From positions 1 to 30,498 of IMG/VR virus record IMGVR_UViG_3300020194_001722: DNA of 30,498 nucleotides; one strand, written 5' to 3'. Positions within the stretch are counted from its first letter, which is position 1. Every line of letters begins with the position of its first letter. Of the stretch, positions 1 to 8,364 are shown one piece after another. This DNA is from a virus. Both the position numbers and the translations under genes were made by a program. Under the pieces are notes generated by a model. It ran no database searches. It was given only the letters and a program-made list of their open reading frames with translations, and was not told the origin of the DNA.

Positions 1-1
1 T

Positions 2-172
2 GGTGTATCCGATTGTACCCTGTACAATGACAGTGAACAACAGGTTTTCCCAGATCAGATCACTTGCGAACAGGCCGCTTCAGACAGATTCTATGAGATG
101 ATGGACGGCTTCATAAGATACAACATTCCATTTGAAACCATAGAAATTGGTTGCGTGAAATCCGAGGATTAG
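2..172 (+). CDS. 3' end of an unknown protein (partial)
   Basis: An open frame enters from the left edge and runs for 56 codons to a TAG at 170-172. The visible C-terminal part is acidic with mixed hydrophobic residues and two cysteines, and ends in VKSED. It has the composition of a real soluble protein. I do not recognise the family and the start is outside the window. It converges on the minus-strand FkbM methyltransferase, with the two stop codons overlapping by four bases, which is the tight packing seen elsewhere here. If real, it is one of the few plus-strand genes and marks a change of coding strand at the window edge. The alternative is a chance open frame, since 56 codons is short. 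Confidence 0.55.
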   Translation, partial: GVSDCTLYNDSEQQVFPDQITCEQAASDRFYEMMDGFIRYNIPFETIEIGCVKSED

Positions 173-807
173 TCTTTTTTTGGATGTATAAACATCTTGT
201 CCGACTTGCTGGCCATTCCTATATCTTTGTAGTTCCAGCTCTCCATCAGGTCTGCAAGTTTTTCCTGATTTTGAAACCATTCCAAGCATATCAAAGGTCT
301 GAATTGTTTAATGGTCTGCTCTGCTCCTAGCAAGGCGTCATACTCACCACCTTCTATGTCGAGGTGTATGAGATCACAGTTGTCGAGTCCTAGATGATCT
401 ATAGCCAGCACAGGTATTGCTCCTAGACCATCGTGTTTTTCAAACATTCCCGAGTTGGGTTCAGACTGCTTATCAGCAGGATTGCGTATGCCGGCTGTTT
501 TTTCTGTACCTTTACCCAAGAAGGATTGTATCTTGTAGACATTGTGGTGCTCAGATAAATTCTGTGTGAGACAATAGAAATTTAGGTTCTCTGGTTCAAA
601 CGTGTATAATGTTTCAAACTGGTCAGCATACTGTTTGGCATACACACCACAGTTGCCACCCGCCTGCACCGCCACCCTCCGGTTCTCAACGTGTTGAATT
701 ATGTCCTGCGGCATCTGTATGTGCCTCATGGTCGCTCTCCAACAACGTTTGTCCTCTATTGGCCAAAGCCATCCGTCTCTTATCTCTGTTTCTCTATGTC
801 TGTCCAT
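169..807 (-). CDS. FkbM-family SAM-dependent methyltransferase
   Basis: A 212-residue protein. It shows the FkbM pattern: a glycine-rich SAM-binding loop at about residues 46-55 (VQAGGNCGVYA), an acidic residue ending the next strand (TFEPE, about 69-73), and the family signature LDIEGGEYDALLGA at about 149-162. FkbM enzymes O-methylate sugars or other small molecules using S-adenosylmethionine; the acceptor cannot be told from sequence. The ATG at 807 overlaps the end of the upstream glycosyltransferase by 28 bases, so translation may be coupled. A later ATG at 729 is possible, but it would remove only residues before the SAM loop. In context it probably methylates a glycan made with the neighbouring glycosyltransferase. 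A second FkbM protein lies at 16463-17062 and is only distantly similar. Confidence 0.85.
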   Translation of the reverse strand: MDRHRETEIRDGWLWPIEDKRCWRATMRHIQMPQDIIQHVENRRVAVQAGGNCGVYAKQYADQFETLYTFEPENLNFYCLTQNLSEHHNVYKIQSFLGKGTEKTAGIRNPADKQSEPNSGMFEKHDGLGAIPVLAIDHLGLDNCDLIHLDIEGGEYDALLGAEQTIKQFRPLICLEWFQNQEKLADLMESWNYKDIGMASKSDKMFIHPKKD

Positions 808-1496
808 GTTGTCTCTACTGTTTTGATCTTGCCCCTCGTACCCTTCTCATGGTAGATCAGACATTGGTTGTGTTCTTGTAGATCTGCATCAGTTTTCACG
901 TCAAGATGACGTATCCACTCACCATGTTTTAGATTGTTGTAAGGCGATTGCTTGAATATTTGTTTAAGGACCAATTGGTCTACTCCTATCGTGTCTGTGT
1001 CCTCGATCAGTTGTTGCATCTTGAGTGCCGCTTCTTTGGCATCTTTTCTCCTACTGTGATGGAAGTTGCAGAAGGTCGCCATCAGTCTTCCGTTGTATTC
1101 TGTGAACGCCATGTCCGATTCTAGGGTTTGTCGTTGTGTTTGGGTTGGTCCACGTAATGCATAAGAATCCACGTCTGCAACGATAACTGATTGACCTTCT
1201 AGTAGATTGTGTCCTAGCAGTATGAATCTCTGTGCCTGGCAGTAGGTTACGTATGAGTATGGCCATTTTAACACAGCAGGATCAGTGGTGCAGTGTGTGT
1301 ATGTCACGTCCAGATTGTCCAGTCTTTGCATTGATGTGTCTGACGGATCTATGATGTGTACATGAATTGGAAACTGCCAGTGTTCTACATAAGTCTTATA
1401 GAATCTAGGAAAATAATCTTGAAAGTATTTGTCGTCACATGACGTCATTATGAATCTATCATGTGTGGGCCAGTCGCCTATGATGTCTTTGAACAT
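780..1496 (-). CDS. GT-A type glycosyltransferase-like protein
   Basis: A 238-residue protein. The N-terminal half reads like a nucleotide-sugar binding domain (FIMTSCDDKYF near 15-25, then HVHIIDPSD near 45-53), followed by a hydrophobic strand ending in an acidic triad, VIVADVDSYAL, where D108-V-D110 fits the metal-binding DxD motif of GT-A glycosyltransferases. A conserved-looking aromatic and histidine-rich region follows. The donor and acceptor are unknown. Its ATG shares one base with the TAA of the upstream helical protein gene (TAATG), and its 3' end overlaps the FkbM gene by 28 bases, so the three genes are probably read from one message. The family call rests on fold-level features rather than close recognition. 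Confidence 0.6.
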   Translation of the reverse strand: MFKDIIGDWPTHDRFIMTSCDDKYFQDYFPRFYKTYVEHWQFPIHVHIIDPSDTSMQRLDNLDVTYTHCTTDPAVLKWPYSYVTYCQAQRFILLGHNLLEGQSVIVADVDSYALRGPTQTQRQTLESDMAFTEYNGRLMATFCNFHHSRRKDAKEAALKMQQLIEDTDTIGVDQLVLKQIFKQSPYNNLKHGEWIRHLDVKTDADLQEHNQCLIYHEKGTRGKIKTVETTWTDIEKQR

Positions 1497-2737
1497 TAAC
1501 TTAGGGTGTTTGCTGATTCGTTGGAGTCTAGTTGTCTCGCTATCTCGTCACGATCGTGTTGGTTCATGTTACGCAACAGTGTGCCACTCAAAGCAGTGAT
1601 GGTCCTATTGGCGGTTGTGATGTTCAACTGTTCACAGCTCTTGGTGATCTGTTGTTCCACTGTGTACCTGTCGTAGTTGGCGGTGTCTATCCTGGTGTCA
1701 CGCTGTGCCTTGGCCGCCACAGCCGCCAGGTCAGTCGCATCCGTCACGTCAGGCAGTCCGCTGTCCGCCAGCACTTGGTCTATGACTGCACTCTTGTCTG
1801 AGTCCGTGTCAGTGGTGTATATTGGATTCAGGTTCTCCTTCTCGTTCTCGTAGTTCTCGAAGTAGGTCTGCCATTGCTTGTTCTGTGCCACTTTACTCAT
1901 CAACTGCCTCAGCGTTTCATCTTCAGCCAATGAGGTGAATGCCAGGTTGTTTGACAGTGACTCCACATAAGCCCGGAGGCCAGTGATGTTGCTGTTCTCC
2001 AAGGCCACCTGCACGTTGATCTTCTCCCGCTGTGCGATTAGATTGTTCCTGTGTGTGAGATATGGTTCACTTGCCAATGCATTATTAAAGTTGGTGTGTG
2101 CTGTTGCTACAGCAGTGGCGAAGTTATCCAATGTTTCCTGAAAGTCTGTACTGTCTGCAACGACACTATTAATAAAATTTTTTAGATTGTCATATGCCGT
2201 CTCCAACGCCGTCTCTGTGGCCAGGTCAGCGGTCACTATGAAGTTTATTGATTCCAACAGTGATGTGAACACGGGTGCTGAACTGTCTTCTGTCGTTGTG
2301 AAGATGTTGTTGAGAGTGCCAAGGTGATCATTCACACTTCTTGATTTGTCTGATGCTGACACACCGTACAGTTCGGGTATGGAATCCTGAATGGTTTGAA
2401 CGTTCTGTAGTATCTCTAGAAAACTGCCTTGTCCCTGGTCTCCTGTCAGTATATCTGGATCACCTGGTATAATGGAACCATCAATGATTGTAGCACTATG
2501 CCTGATCAGATCTCCCAACACCCTTCCTAGGTTAAGGTGTGTGACATTGTTGATGTCATCTTTGAGGTCATTCTTCTGTGATGTTGTCAGCACTCCATTA
2601 CTTGCTATAACAGAATCCAATTCAAAACTTTTTGTAACCCATCCAACTTTGAGTGTGTTGACTGCGTTCTCCAGTGCCTGGTTGGAGAAGTTTGGTTCAT
2701 TCTCCACTAGTGATAATAATCCTTTGTTGACTGTCAT
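1496..2737 (-). CDS. Long helical protein, probable virion structural protein
   Basis: A 413-residue protein rich in Asn, Asp, Thr, Ala and Leu, with long stretches predicted to be helical, no membrane segment and no signal peptide. I do not recognise a named family. A virion role is inferred from position: it starts three bases after the stop of the PAAR tail-tip gene and is of the size and composition of phage baseplate or tail accessory proteins. The start at 2737 follows an AGGA-containing stretch about seven bases upstream, a plausible ribosome site. It could instead be a chaperone or fibre-attachment protein. Confidence 0.7.
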   Translation of the reverse strand: MTVNKGLLSLVENEPNFSNQALENAVNTLKVGWVTKSFELDSVIASNGVLTTSQKNDLKDDINNVTHLNLGRVLGDLIRHSATIIDGSIIPGDPDILTGDQGQGSFLEILQNVQTIQDSIPELYGVSASDKSRSVNDHLGTLNNIFTTTEDSSAPVFTSLLESINFIVTADLATETALETAYDNLKNFINSVVADSTDFQETLDNFATAVATAHTNFNNALASEPYLTHRNNLIAQREKINVQVALENSNITGLRAYVESLSNNLAFTSLAEDETLRQLMSKVAQNKQWQTYFENYENEKENLNPIYTTDTDSDKSAVIDQVLADSGLPDVTDATDLAAVAAKAQRDTRIDTANYDRYTVEQQITKSCEQLNITTANRTITALSGTLLRNMNQHDRDEIARQLDSNESANTLS

Positions 2738-2740
2738 GTG

Positions 2741-3052
2741 CTATCCTGCGAAAACATTGGGTGACCCTCTCAACATGCTTCCCCTGTCTGCGGAGTCTCC
2801 TTTCCTCGCGACTGGCTTGCCCTCTGCGAATACTGTTCTTGATCCTCTGTTGATCTTCGCCTTGTGTTTAATACAGTAGCATCCATCTGCCGTGCAAAAT
2901 AAAATTGTGTGTGGTAGGAGCCTGTCGCCGGGTCTCAGCACTCTCCTGCCGTTGATGTACACAGTTTTTGCCGTGGCTATACAACCTATAGCTCTAGTGC
3001 AGGCATGTCCTGTCCTGGCTTTATCTATTATGTCTCTTGATATCGCTGGCAT
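2741..3052 (-). CDS. PAAR-domain tail spike tip protein
   Basis: A 103-residue protein with the typical PAAR-like make-up: short beta repeats rich in Gly, Arg, Cys and His (TGHACTRA near 14-21, INGRRVLRPGD near 33-43, FAEGKPVARKGD near 75-86). PAAR proteins cap the tip of the cell-puncturing spike of contractile phage tails and type VI secretion systems; T4 gp5.4 is the phage reference. Several Cys and His residues (C18, C24, C53, C58, C60) may bind a metal at the tip. The start is fixed by an ATG five bases after a CATAAATA late box, so this is probably a late gene. It heads the group running through the helical protein, glycosyltransferase and FkbM genes. Confidence 0.85.
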   Translation of the reverse strand: MPAISRDIIDKARTGHACTRAIGCIATAKTVYINGRRVLRPGDRLLPHTILFCTADGCYCIKHKAKINRGSRTVFAEGKPVARKGDSADRGSMLRGSPNVFAG

Positions 3053-3057
3053 GCCAG

Positions 3058-3065
3058 TATTTATG
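3058..3065 (-). promoter_or_regulatory. T4-type late promoter box CATAAATA
   Basis: Minus-strand CATAAATA is followed by five bases (CTGGC) and the PAAR gene ATG. T4-like late promoters have the consensus TATAAATA at -10, with initiation about six bases downstream, so the predicted transcript would begin at or next to the ATG. The match is visible in the sequence; its use is inferred. Confidence 0.65.
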
Positions 3066-3085
3066 GATGCTAAAAATTGCTTGGA

Positions 3086-4186
3086 TTATAACTTAAATTT
3101 GCTGAATTGGCCTTTTTTGACGTCTTGCTTGATGCCACCCGAGATATAAGATTCTACTTCGGTTTCTTGGGGAGCGACTTGCATGCCTTTAGAACTCAAC
3201 CAATGCTGTGTCCACGGCAGTGGATTCGCTGATGCCGATATGTCGTATATGGGATCATATCCCAGTGCCCTCAGTCTCTTGTTGGCTATCCACTCAACGT
3301 AGTTGCCCAACAGTTTCTCGTTCAAGCCTATGATTGAACCATCCTTGAACAGGTACTTGGCCCATGCCTTCTCTTCCTCAACACAGTCCTTGAACATCTG
3401 TATCACGGTTTTCTCCGTGCCTTTCATGGCCTTGGTCATCTCAGGATCATCACCCTTCTGCCATGCCTTGATCACATGCGTTGAAAGATTAAGGTGTGTG
3501 GCTTCGTCCCTAGCGATTAGTGAAAGTATCTTCGCTGAACCTTCCATCAGTTTGAGTTCACCGAATGCGAATGTACAAGCGAATGATATGTAGAATCTCA
3601 ATCCTTCAAGCAAGTTCACTGTGTTCATCGCCAGGTACAGTTGTCTCTTCAGTTCTAGCATGTCCACTTTCTTGCCTACCGCATGTTCCAATGCCATCTT
3701 GCCAAACTTGTCGTATTCGTGCGTCACGCTCTTTGCTCTCTTCAGGATCTCCTTGTCTTCCAGGATTGTGTCAAACACCTCCGCTGGATCTGAGTAAACG
3801 TTCTTCATGATGTGCGTGTATGATCTTGAGTGTATGGTTTCAAAGAAGTCCCAGGTCACTATGCAACCTTCCAGTTCAGGATTGCTAACGTATGGCAAGA
3901 ACATTAGACTCGGTCCTCTGCCCTGCACCGAATCCAACAGTGTTTGGTACTTCAAGTTACTTGTGAATATGTGTTTTTGTTCAGGTCTGAAGTTCATGAA
4001 GTCCGCCCTGTCCTTCTGTAGAGAGACCTCTTCTGGTCTCCAGAAGTAGCCCAACATGGTCTGGTTCAACTTGTCGAACTGTGGGTATCTGAAGTCGTCG
4101 TATCTCTGTATTCCACCGTCCTCGCCAAAGAACATAGGCTGTTTAGTGAAGTCAACTTTCCCCTGGTTAAAAACTGTTTTCGTCAT
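3086..4186 (-). CDS. nrdB: Ribonucleoside-diphosphate reductase class Ia, beta (radical) subunit
   Basis: A 366-residue protein that aligns by eye with E. coli NrdB along its length. The di-iron ligands are present (D85 in LLDS, E116 and H119 in ETIHSRSYTH, the Glu in LEGLRFY, and Glu and His in RDEATHL), together with the radical tyrosine Y123. It is therefore a tyrosyl-radical class Ia type. The C-terminal SKFKL resembles the tail that docks on NrdA. With NrdA it makes deoxyribonucleotides in the cytoplasm for phage DNA synthesis. I chose the ATG at 4186, which gives the family-typical MTKTVFNQ start; an in-frame ATG at 4222 would overlap nrdA by 22 bases and add 12 atypical residues. The gap to nrdA is 14 bases. 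Confidence 0.97.
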   Translation of the reverse strand: MTKTVFNQGKVDFTKQPMFFGEDGGIQRYDDFRYPQFDKLNQTMLGYFWRPEEVSLQKDRADFMNFRPEQKHIFTSNLKYQTLLDSVQGRGPSLMFLPYVSNPELEGCIVTWDFFETIHSRSYTHIMKNVYSDPAEVFDTILEDKEILKRAKSVTHEYDKFGKMALEHAVGKKVDMLELKRQLYLAMNTVNLLEGLRFYISFACTFAFGELKLMEGSAKILSLIARDEATHLNLSTHVIKAWQKGDDPEMTKAMKGTEKTVIQMFKDCVEEEKAWAKYLFKDGSIIGLNEKLLGNYVEWIANKRLRALGYDPIYDISASANPLPWTQHWLSSKGMQVAPQETEVESYISGGIKQDVKKGQFSKFKL

Positions 4187-4200
4187 AATAATTTTTGCTG

Positions 4201-6609
4201 TTAGATCATACAGGCGTCGCACTCTTCGCCGTCGATGTCTGTGGTTGTACTTATTTCCGGTGCTGGATTTTCAGGCTCTAGTATAACATCTTCGCCTTCG
4301 TCTTCTAACTGTGTTTCTATTCCCGCTGGTTGTACGTCTTCTTCCTCCCCTTTGAAGTCATATGTGTTCTGGTAGTATGATGTCTTCCATCCAAGTTTGT
4401 ATGCTGTCAGCATGTCCTGTGCCATCACTGACAGAGGTACTTCGTTGTTCTCGAACTGTAATGGATTGTAACTCCAGTTACCACTGATCGCTTGATCAAA
4501 ATATTTCTGCATCATTGCCACAACATTGATGTAACCCTCGTTGCTTGGCATGTCCCATAGCAGTGTGTAATCATTTTTCAGTTTAGGGAACCCTGGTGCT
4601 ATCTGCTTCAGAGGACCTTTCTTGCTTTTCTTTATGGCCATCAGTGCCCTCGGTGGCTCGATGCCGTTGGTCTCGTTTGAAACCACTGAACTGCTCTCAC
4701 TTGGCATCTGTGCCGACAATGTGCTGTGTCTCAATCCATACTTGGCTATGTCTTTCCTTAGGCTCTCCCACGCCATTCTCTGTTTGTGTGGTACAATATT
4801 ATCAACATCCTTCTTGTAGTGATCTATTGGTAGCAGGCCGTCTGCGTATTTGGTTCTCTCAAACCCTTCACACTTGCCCTTCTCCATTGCTATGTTGCAA
4901 CTAGCTCTCAATAAATGATATTGGAACGCCTCAGATAATCTGTCAACTAGATCCCACGCCTTTGGATCTGAATACTTGACGCCATGCTTGGCCAGGTAGT
5001 GTGCCAGTCCGATGTAACCGATACCCAGGCTTCTTCTTTTCTTTGTCGAAACCTCTGCGGCCCTCACTGGATAGTCTTGGTAGTCTATTATCTGTTCCAG
5101 TGCCCTAACACTTAGGTCACAGATGTTTTCCAGTTCACTTAAATCATTTAGTCCACCAACGTTTACCGCTGAAAGTATGCACAGTGCGATCTCTCCCTGC
5201 TCGTCGTGTATGTCTTGAATTGGCGTCGTTGGTAACGTGATCTCCTGACACAGGTTACTCATTGAAACTTTGTCTTTGAACGAACTGTGTGAGTTGCAGT
5301 GGTCAAGGTTCATTATGTATATTCTACCTGTCTCTGCTCTCTCTTTTAAAAGATCAAAGAACAAGTCCTGTGCTGGTACTGTTTTCTTTGGAATAGTTTT
5401 GTCTGCTTCATACTTCAGGTACAAGTCGTCAAAATCTTCTGTACCGAACGCTTCGTACAACCCTGGAGCCTGGTGTGGGGAAATAAGAGTGATGTCTTCC
5501 TCGTTCATGAATCTCTCATAGAACAATTTAGATATCTGTATTGAGTAGTCCATTCTTCTAACCCTGTTGTCTTCTGTGCCTTTGTTGTTCTTTAGTACAA
5601 GGATGTCTTCTATCTCTGGATGCCATATTGGGAAGTGTACAGTTGCGTTTCCGCCTCTGACTCCATTCTGTGTGCAACATCTCACAGTTGACTCGAATTT
5701 CTTTAGGAACGGAATGACTCCTGTGTGTTGGACCTCACCTCCTCGGATCTTACTGTTGATGCCTCTGATACGTCCTGCGTTGATCCCTATGCCTGCCCTT
5801 CTGGCAACGTATAAACCAATCGCCATATCGCTTGAAAAGATTGAAGGGAGTGTGTCGTCACTGTCGACAAGCACACAACTTGCGAACTGTCTGATAGGTG
5901 TCCTCACTCCTGCCATCACTGGTGTGGGTATGTTGATCTTGTGCAGTGAGATTGCATCGTAATATTTTTTCACATATGACATCCTTGTCTTTGCTGGATA
6001 CTCCGCAAACAGTGTGGCCGCGATCATCATGTACATGTCCTGTGGTGTCTCGTACAGTTGTCCTGTGCTTCTGTCCTGCACAAGGTACTTGTCACAGATC
6101 TGTCTAAGTCCTGCATAGGTGAATTTTAGATCTCTTTCCCTCTTGATCCATGTGTTGAATTTTTTAATCTCTGTCTTTGAATACTTGTCTAGTATGCCTT
6201 TGTCATACACACCTGATCTGATGTTTCTTAAAATTAGTTTCAACAGCGGAATGTACTCATACTGACCGTGTGCTTCCTTCCTCACATCATAGGAAAGTAA
6301 TCTCGCCGCGGCGTACTGGTAGTTTGGTGCCTCTAGACTTATGAGATCGTTCGCTGAACGCACTAGAACATTTTGTATGTCCTTGGTTGTCATGCCATCA
6401 TAGAACTGTATGTTGGCGTTCATCTCTATCTGTGACGACGACACTCCAGACAGACCTTCACAGGCCTCTTCAACGACGAAATGGATTTTGTTGATGTCAA
6501 GGTCCTCCAGCCTGCCATCTCTTTTTTGAACTTTGATCGTACTAGAGTTGGTGTTCGGCATTAAGGTTTTGTATTTTTTGGGTTTGATTTTTGTTTTTGT
6601 TGTATCCAT
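4201..6609 (-). CDS. nrdA: Ribonucleoside-diphosphate reductase class Ia, alpha (catalytic) subunit
   Basis: An 802-residue protein with an N-terminal ATP-cone (about 24-110; KRDGR near 29-33) and the catalytic barrel. Visible active-site residues are C245 (FASCVL), N452/C454/E456 (SNLCQE), C477 (ALCILSA), the radical-transfer tyrosine pair in SYYQNT near 740, and the C-terminal C797/C800 pair (CDAC) that is re-reduced by thioredoxin or glutaredoxin. All functional residues are intact and the length is full. It precedes nrdB by 14 bases. The ATG at 6609 lies within a GATAAATA string; a second ATG at 6561 gives MPNTNSS and would lose only a lysine-rich tip. No thioredoxin or glutaredoxin gene is in the window, so the host probably supplies the reductant. 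Confidence 0.97.
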   Translation of the reverse strand: MDTTKTKIKPKKYKTLMPNTNSSTIKVQKRDGRLEDLDINKIHFVVEEACEGLSGVSSSQIEMNANIQFYDGMTTKDIQNVLVRSANDLISLEAPNYQYAAARLLSYDVRKEAHGQYEYIPLLKLILRNIRSGVYDKGILDKYSKTEIKKFNTWIKRERDLKFTYAGLRQICDKYLVQDRSTGQLYETPQDMYMMIAATLFAEYPAKTRMSYVKKYYDAISLHKINIPTPVMAGVRTPIRQFASCVLVDSDDTLPSIFSSDMAIGLYVARRAGIGINAGRIRGINSKIRGGEVQHTGVIPFLKKFESTVRCCTQNGVRGGNATVHFPIWHPEIEDILVLKNNKGTEDNRVRRMDYSIQISKLFYERFMNEEDITLISPHQAPGLYEAFGTEDFDDLYLKYEADKTIPKKTVPAQDLFFDLLKERAETGRIYIMNLDHCNSHSSFKDKVSMSNLCQEITLPTTPIQDIHDEQGEIALCILSAVNVGGLNDLSELENICDLSVRALEQIIDYQDYPVRAAEVSTKKRRSLGIGYIGLAHYLAKHGVKYSDPKAWDLVDRLSEAFQYHLLRASCNIAMEKGKCEGFERTKYADGLLPIDHYKKDVDNIVPHKQRMAWESLRKDIAKYGLRHSTLSAQMPSESSSVVSNETNGIEPPRALMAIKKSKKGPLKQIAPGFPKLKNDYTLLWDMPSNEGYINVVAMMQKYFDQAISGNWSYNPLQFENNEVPLSVMAQDMLTAYKLGWKTSYYQNTYDFKGEEEDVQPAGIETQLEDEGEDVILEPENPAPEISTTTDIDGEECDACMI

Positions 6610-6750
6610 ATTTATCTAAATCCGTGTGTTTAACTTTTTTTGTCTTTGTTTGTCATCCGTCATACGAATAAAATCACAGCGTCGTTATGTAATTTTATAA
6701 TGTACTAATATTACGACAAAAAAAGTTTTCTGTCTATCTGTTTGTGAAGG
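6610..6750. promoter_or_regulatory. Non-coding gap between tail fibre and nrdA; putative nrdA control region
   Basis: This 141-base AT-rich gap lies upstream of nrdA and downstream of the tail fibre gene. It holds a perfect 13-bp inverted repeat (separate entry) and several T-tracts. On the minus strand there is a weak -10-like TATAAA in the middle, but no convincing -35, and a GATAAATA that runs into the nrdA ATG. A promoter for nrdAB is expected here; I cannot place it. Confidence 0.4.
6632..6727. repeat. Perfect 13-bp inverted repeat with 70-base spacing
   Basis: AACTTTTTTTGTC at 6632-6644 is the exact reverse complement of GACAAAAAAAGTT at 6715-6727. The arms are separated by 70 bases and occupy most of the gap upstream of nrdA. 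The long loop makes a simple terminator hairpin unlikely. Paired protein-binding sites, or a DNA-bending A-tract pair, fit better. Confidence 0.8.
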
Positions 6751-8349
6751 TTATGCCAAGATTGTGGTCTGGTAATCTATTGTTGCCGCGGTACCTGTGT
6801 TGGTAGTTGTGAATTTCAATGCGACAGTTTCTGATCCTGCGGTAGAATCTTTGTCGTCAAGTGCGGCAGTAAGTTCAACACCCACGTCACTTCCGCTTTC
6901 AGTGTATGTGTCGTCGTAACTGACACCGTTGGTAGAAGCACTTATAACAAGTTCTCCTGTCCTGTCCAGTGTACCCCTAACAATTTTGTAAACAACTTTC
7001 AATCCTTTACCTGCTAGTGCTGGGTATTCATTGATCGTAGTGGCCGACGATGTGTTGTCTGCAAGAGTTTGTGATTTTATTGCTTTGGCTTGTATTCCTA
7101 TACCTTGTAATTCTGGTGCGGCGTTTAAGTTTGAACTACCGTCTGATCTACGTAGGTCTGATCTTTCAAAGAAGTCCATCACAGACGAGCATTCGTCATT
7201 GTCGTACTGTATCACAGGAACTTCATTAAACGTGCCGGTGCCTTCAAAGTTGTTGGCCACAGTGCTGGCGTACCAGTTGCCTTGTGATATGATATTTCTT
7301 GGTCCAACACCGGCATCAGCACCTGCTGTGGGCTTGACATAGATTGCCTGTTGTCCAATGTCACTCCAACTCGAACTTGTGAAATGTACATCTCTTGGTC
7401 CATTTATTGAACCTGCTGTACTACCATCCATCTCTGCCCCTAACAATGCTCCGTAGTAGGCAGTTGAAAAGTCACAGTCGTGGAATCTGATGTGTGTTGA
7501 ATCATCACTGATGTCTACCAACCTAGCAAATTTTGTGAACTGACATTGATTGAATACCACATTGGTAGTAGAGTACACTGATGTTGACTCGGTTACTGTT
7601 ATACCCTTTGACGTGCTGGCATCTGAACCACCTGATGCGTAAGATCCTTGGAACTTGACATTGTTGAAATATGCTTTTGTAACTCTGTCCAATGATATCC
7701 CTCCATAAGCAACTGTGTTCCTTAAAGTCATGTTTGAAATCTGTATCTGTGTTGGTGTTGTGGCACTGGAGTTACCTATGTTTACTCCAACGTTGCCTTC
7801 ATCATCTTGTGTGACCATTACGGCGTTGTTGCCTGAATTCCTTATTATGGTCTTGTCCGGACCTTCACCTACCAAGTGTGCGTATGGTGGTATCTTCAGT
7901 GCGGCATTGATCCTGTAAGTGCCTGCCGGGAAGAAAAGCACCCTCCTTGCCCTTGTGTCGTCTTTATCTGTGTCCGTGTAAAGTTCGTCTATCGCATTTT
8001 GTATCGCTGTAATGTCCGCTGTTGAGTCATCGCCTGCGGCACCAAAGTCTTTGACTGACACGTAATCATCTAATCTCTGTTGAAGAGTTCTCTGTTGGCT
8101 TGTACCTACAGGTGTGCTGTCTCCTAGGTACCCTTGGTATGTGTGGTTAAGTGCTGTCGTGAATGCTGAACTTCCTGATGTGACTATCTCCGTGTTGCCC
8201 ACTGCTGGAGCACCGTCTGCCACTGTGCCGTTTCCAATGAACAATCGCTGTTCGTCTATGACCCAACCCAGTTCTCCCGCGGCCAGTTGCGGTAGATCTG
8301 TTCGTTTTCCACGTCTGTGCTGTATTCTTGATATCTGTACTATCGGCAT
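6751..8349 (-). CDS. Tail fibre or tailspike protein with pectin-lyase-type beta-helix
   Basis: A 532-residue protein. The first 45 or so residues (RIQHRRGKRTDLPQLAAGELGW) resemble the N-terminal attachment segment of many T4-like phage fibre and structural proteins. From about 95 comes the pectate-lyase/glycosyl-hydrolase-28-like opening (VSVKDFGAAGDDSTADITAIQNAI is the recognisable start), then FPAGTYRI and repeated short beta turns typical of a right-handed parallel beta-helix up to about 400. The C-terminal 130 residues are Ser/Thr-rich and beta-like. It probably sits at the tail tip and binds or cuts host surface glycan. No catalytic residues can be assigned. It is preceded by an AATAAATA late box. 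Confidence 0.85.
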   Translation of the reverse strand: MPIVQISRIQHRRGKRTDLPQLAAGELGWVIDEQRLFIGNGTVADGAPAVGNTEIVTSGSSAFTTALNHTYQGYLGDSTPVGTSQQRTLQQRLDDYVSVKDFGAAGDDSTADITAIQNAIDELYTDTDKDDTRARRVLFFPAGTYRINAALKIPPYAHLVGEGPDKTIIRNSGNNAVMVTQDDEGNVGVNIGNSSATTPTQIQISNMTLRNTVAYGGISLDRVTKAYFNNVKFQGSYASGGSDASTSKGITVTESTSVYSTTNVVFNQCQFTKFARLVDISDDSTHIRFHDCDFSTAYYGALLGAEMDGSTAGSINGPRDVHFTSSSWSDIGQQAIYVKPTAGADAGVGPRNIISQGNWYASTVANNFEGTGTFNEVPVIQYDNDECSSVMDFFERSDLRRSDGSSNLNAAPELQGIGIQAKAIKSQTLADNTSSATTINEYPALAGKGLKVVYKIVRGTLDRTGELVISASTNGVSYDDTYTESGSDVGVELTAALDDKDSTAGSETVALKFTTTNTGTAATIDYQTTILA

Positions 8350-8356
8350 ATACAGT

Positions 8357-8364
8357 TATTTATT
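8357..8364 (-). promoter_or_regulatory. T4-type late promoter box AATAAATA
   Basis: Minus-strand AATAAATA lies seven bases before the ATG of the tail fibre gene and overlaps the last two bases of the upstream nuclease gene. The position predicts a leaderless or nearly leaderless late transcript. Confidence 0.6.
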
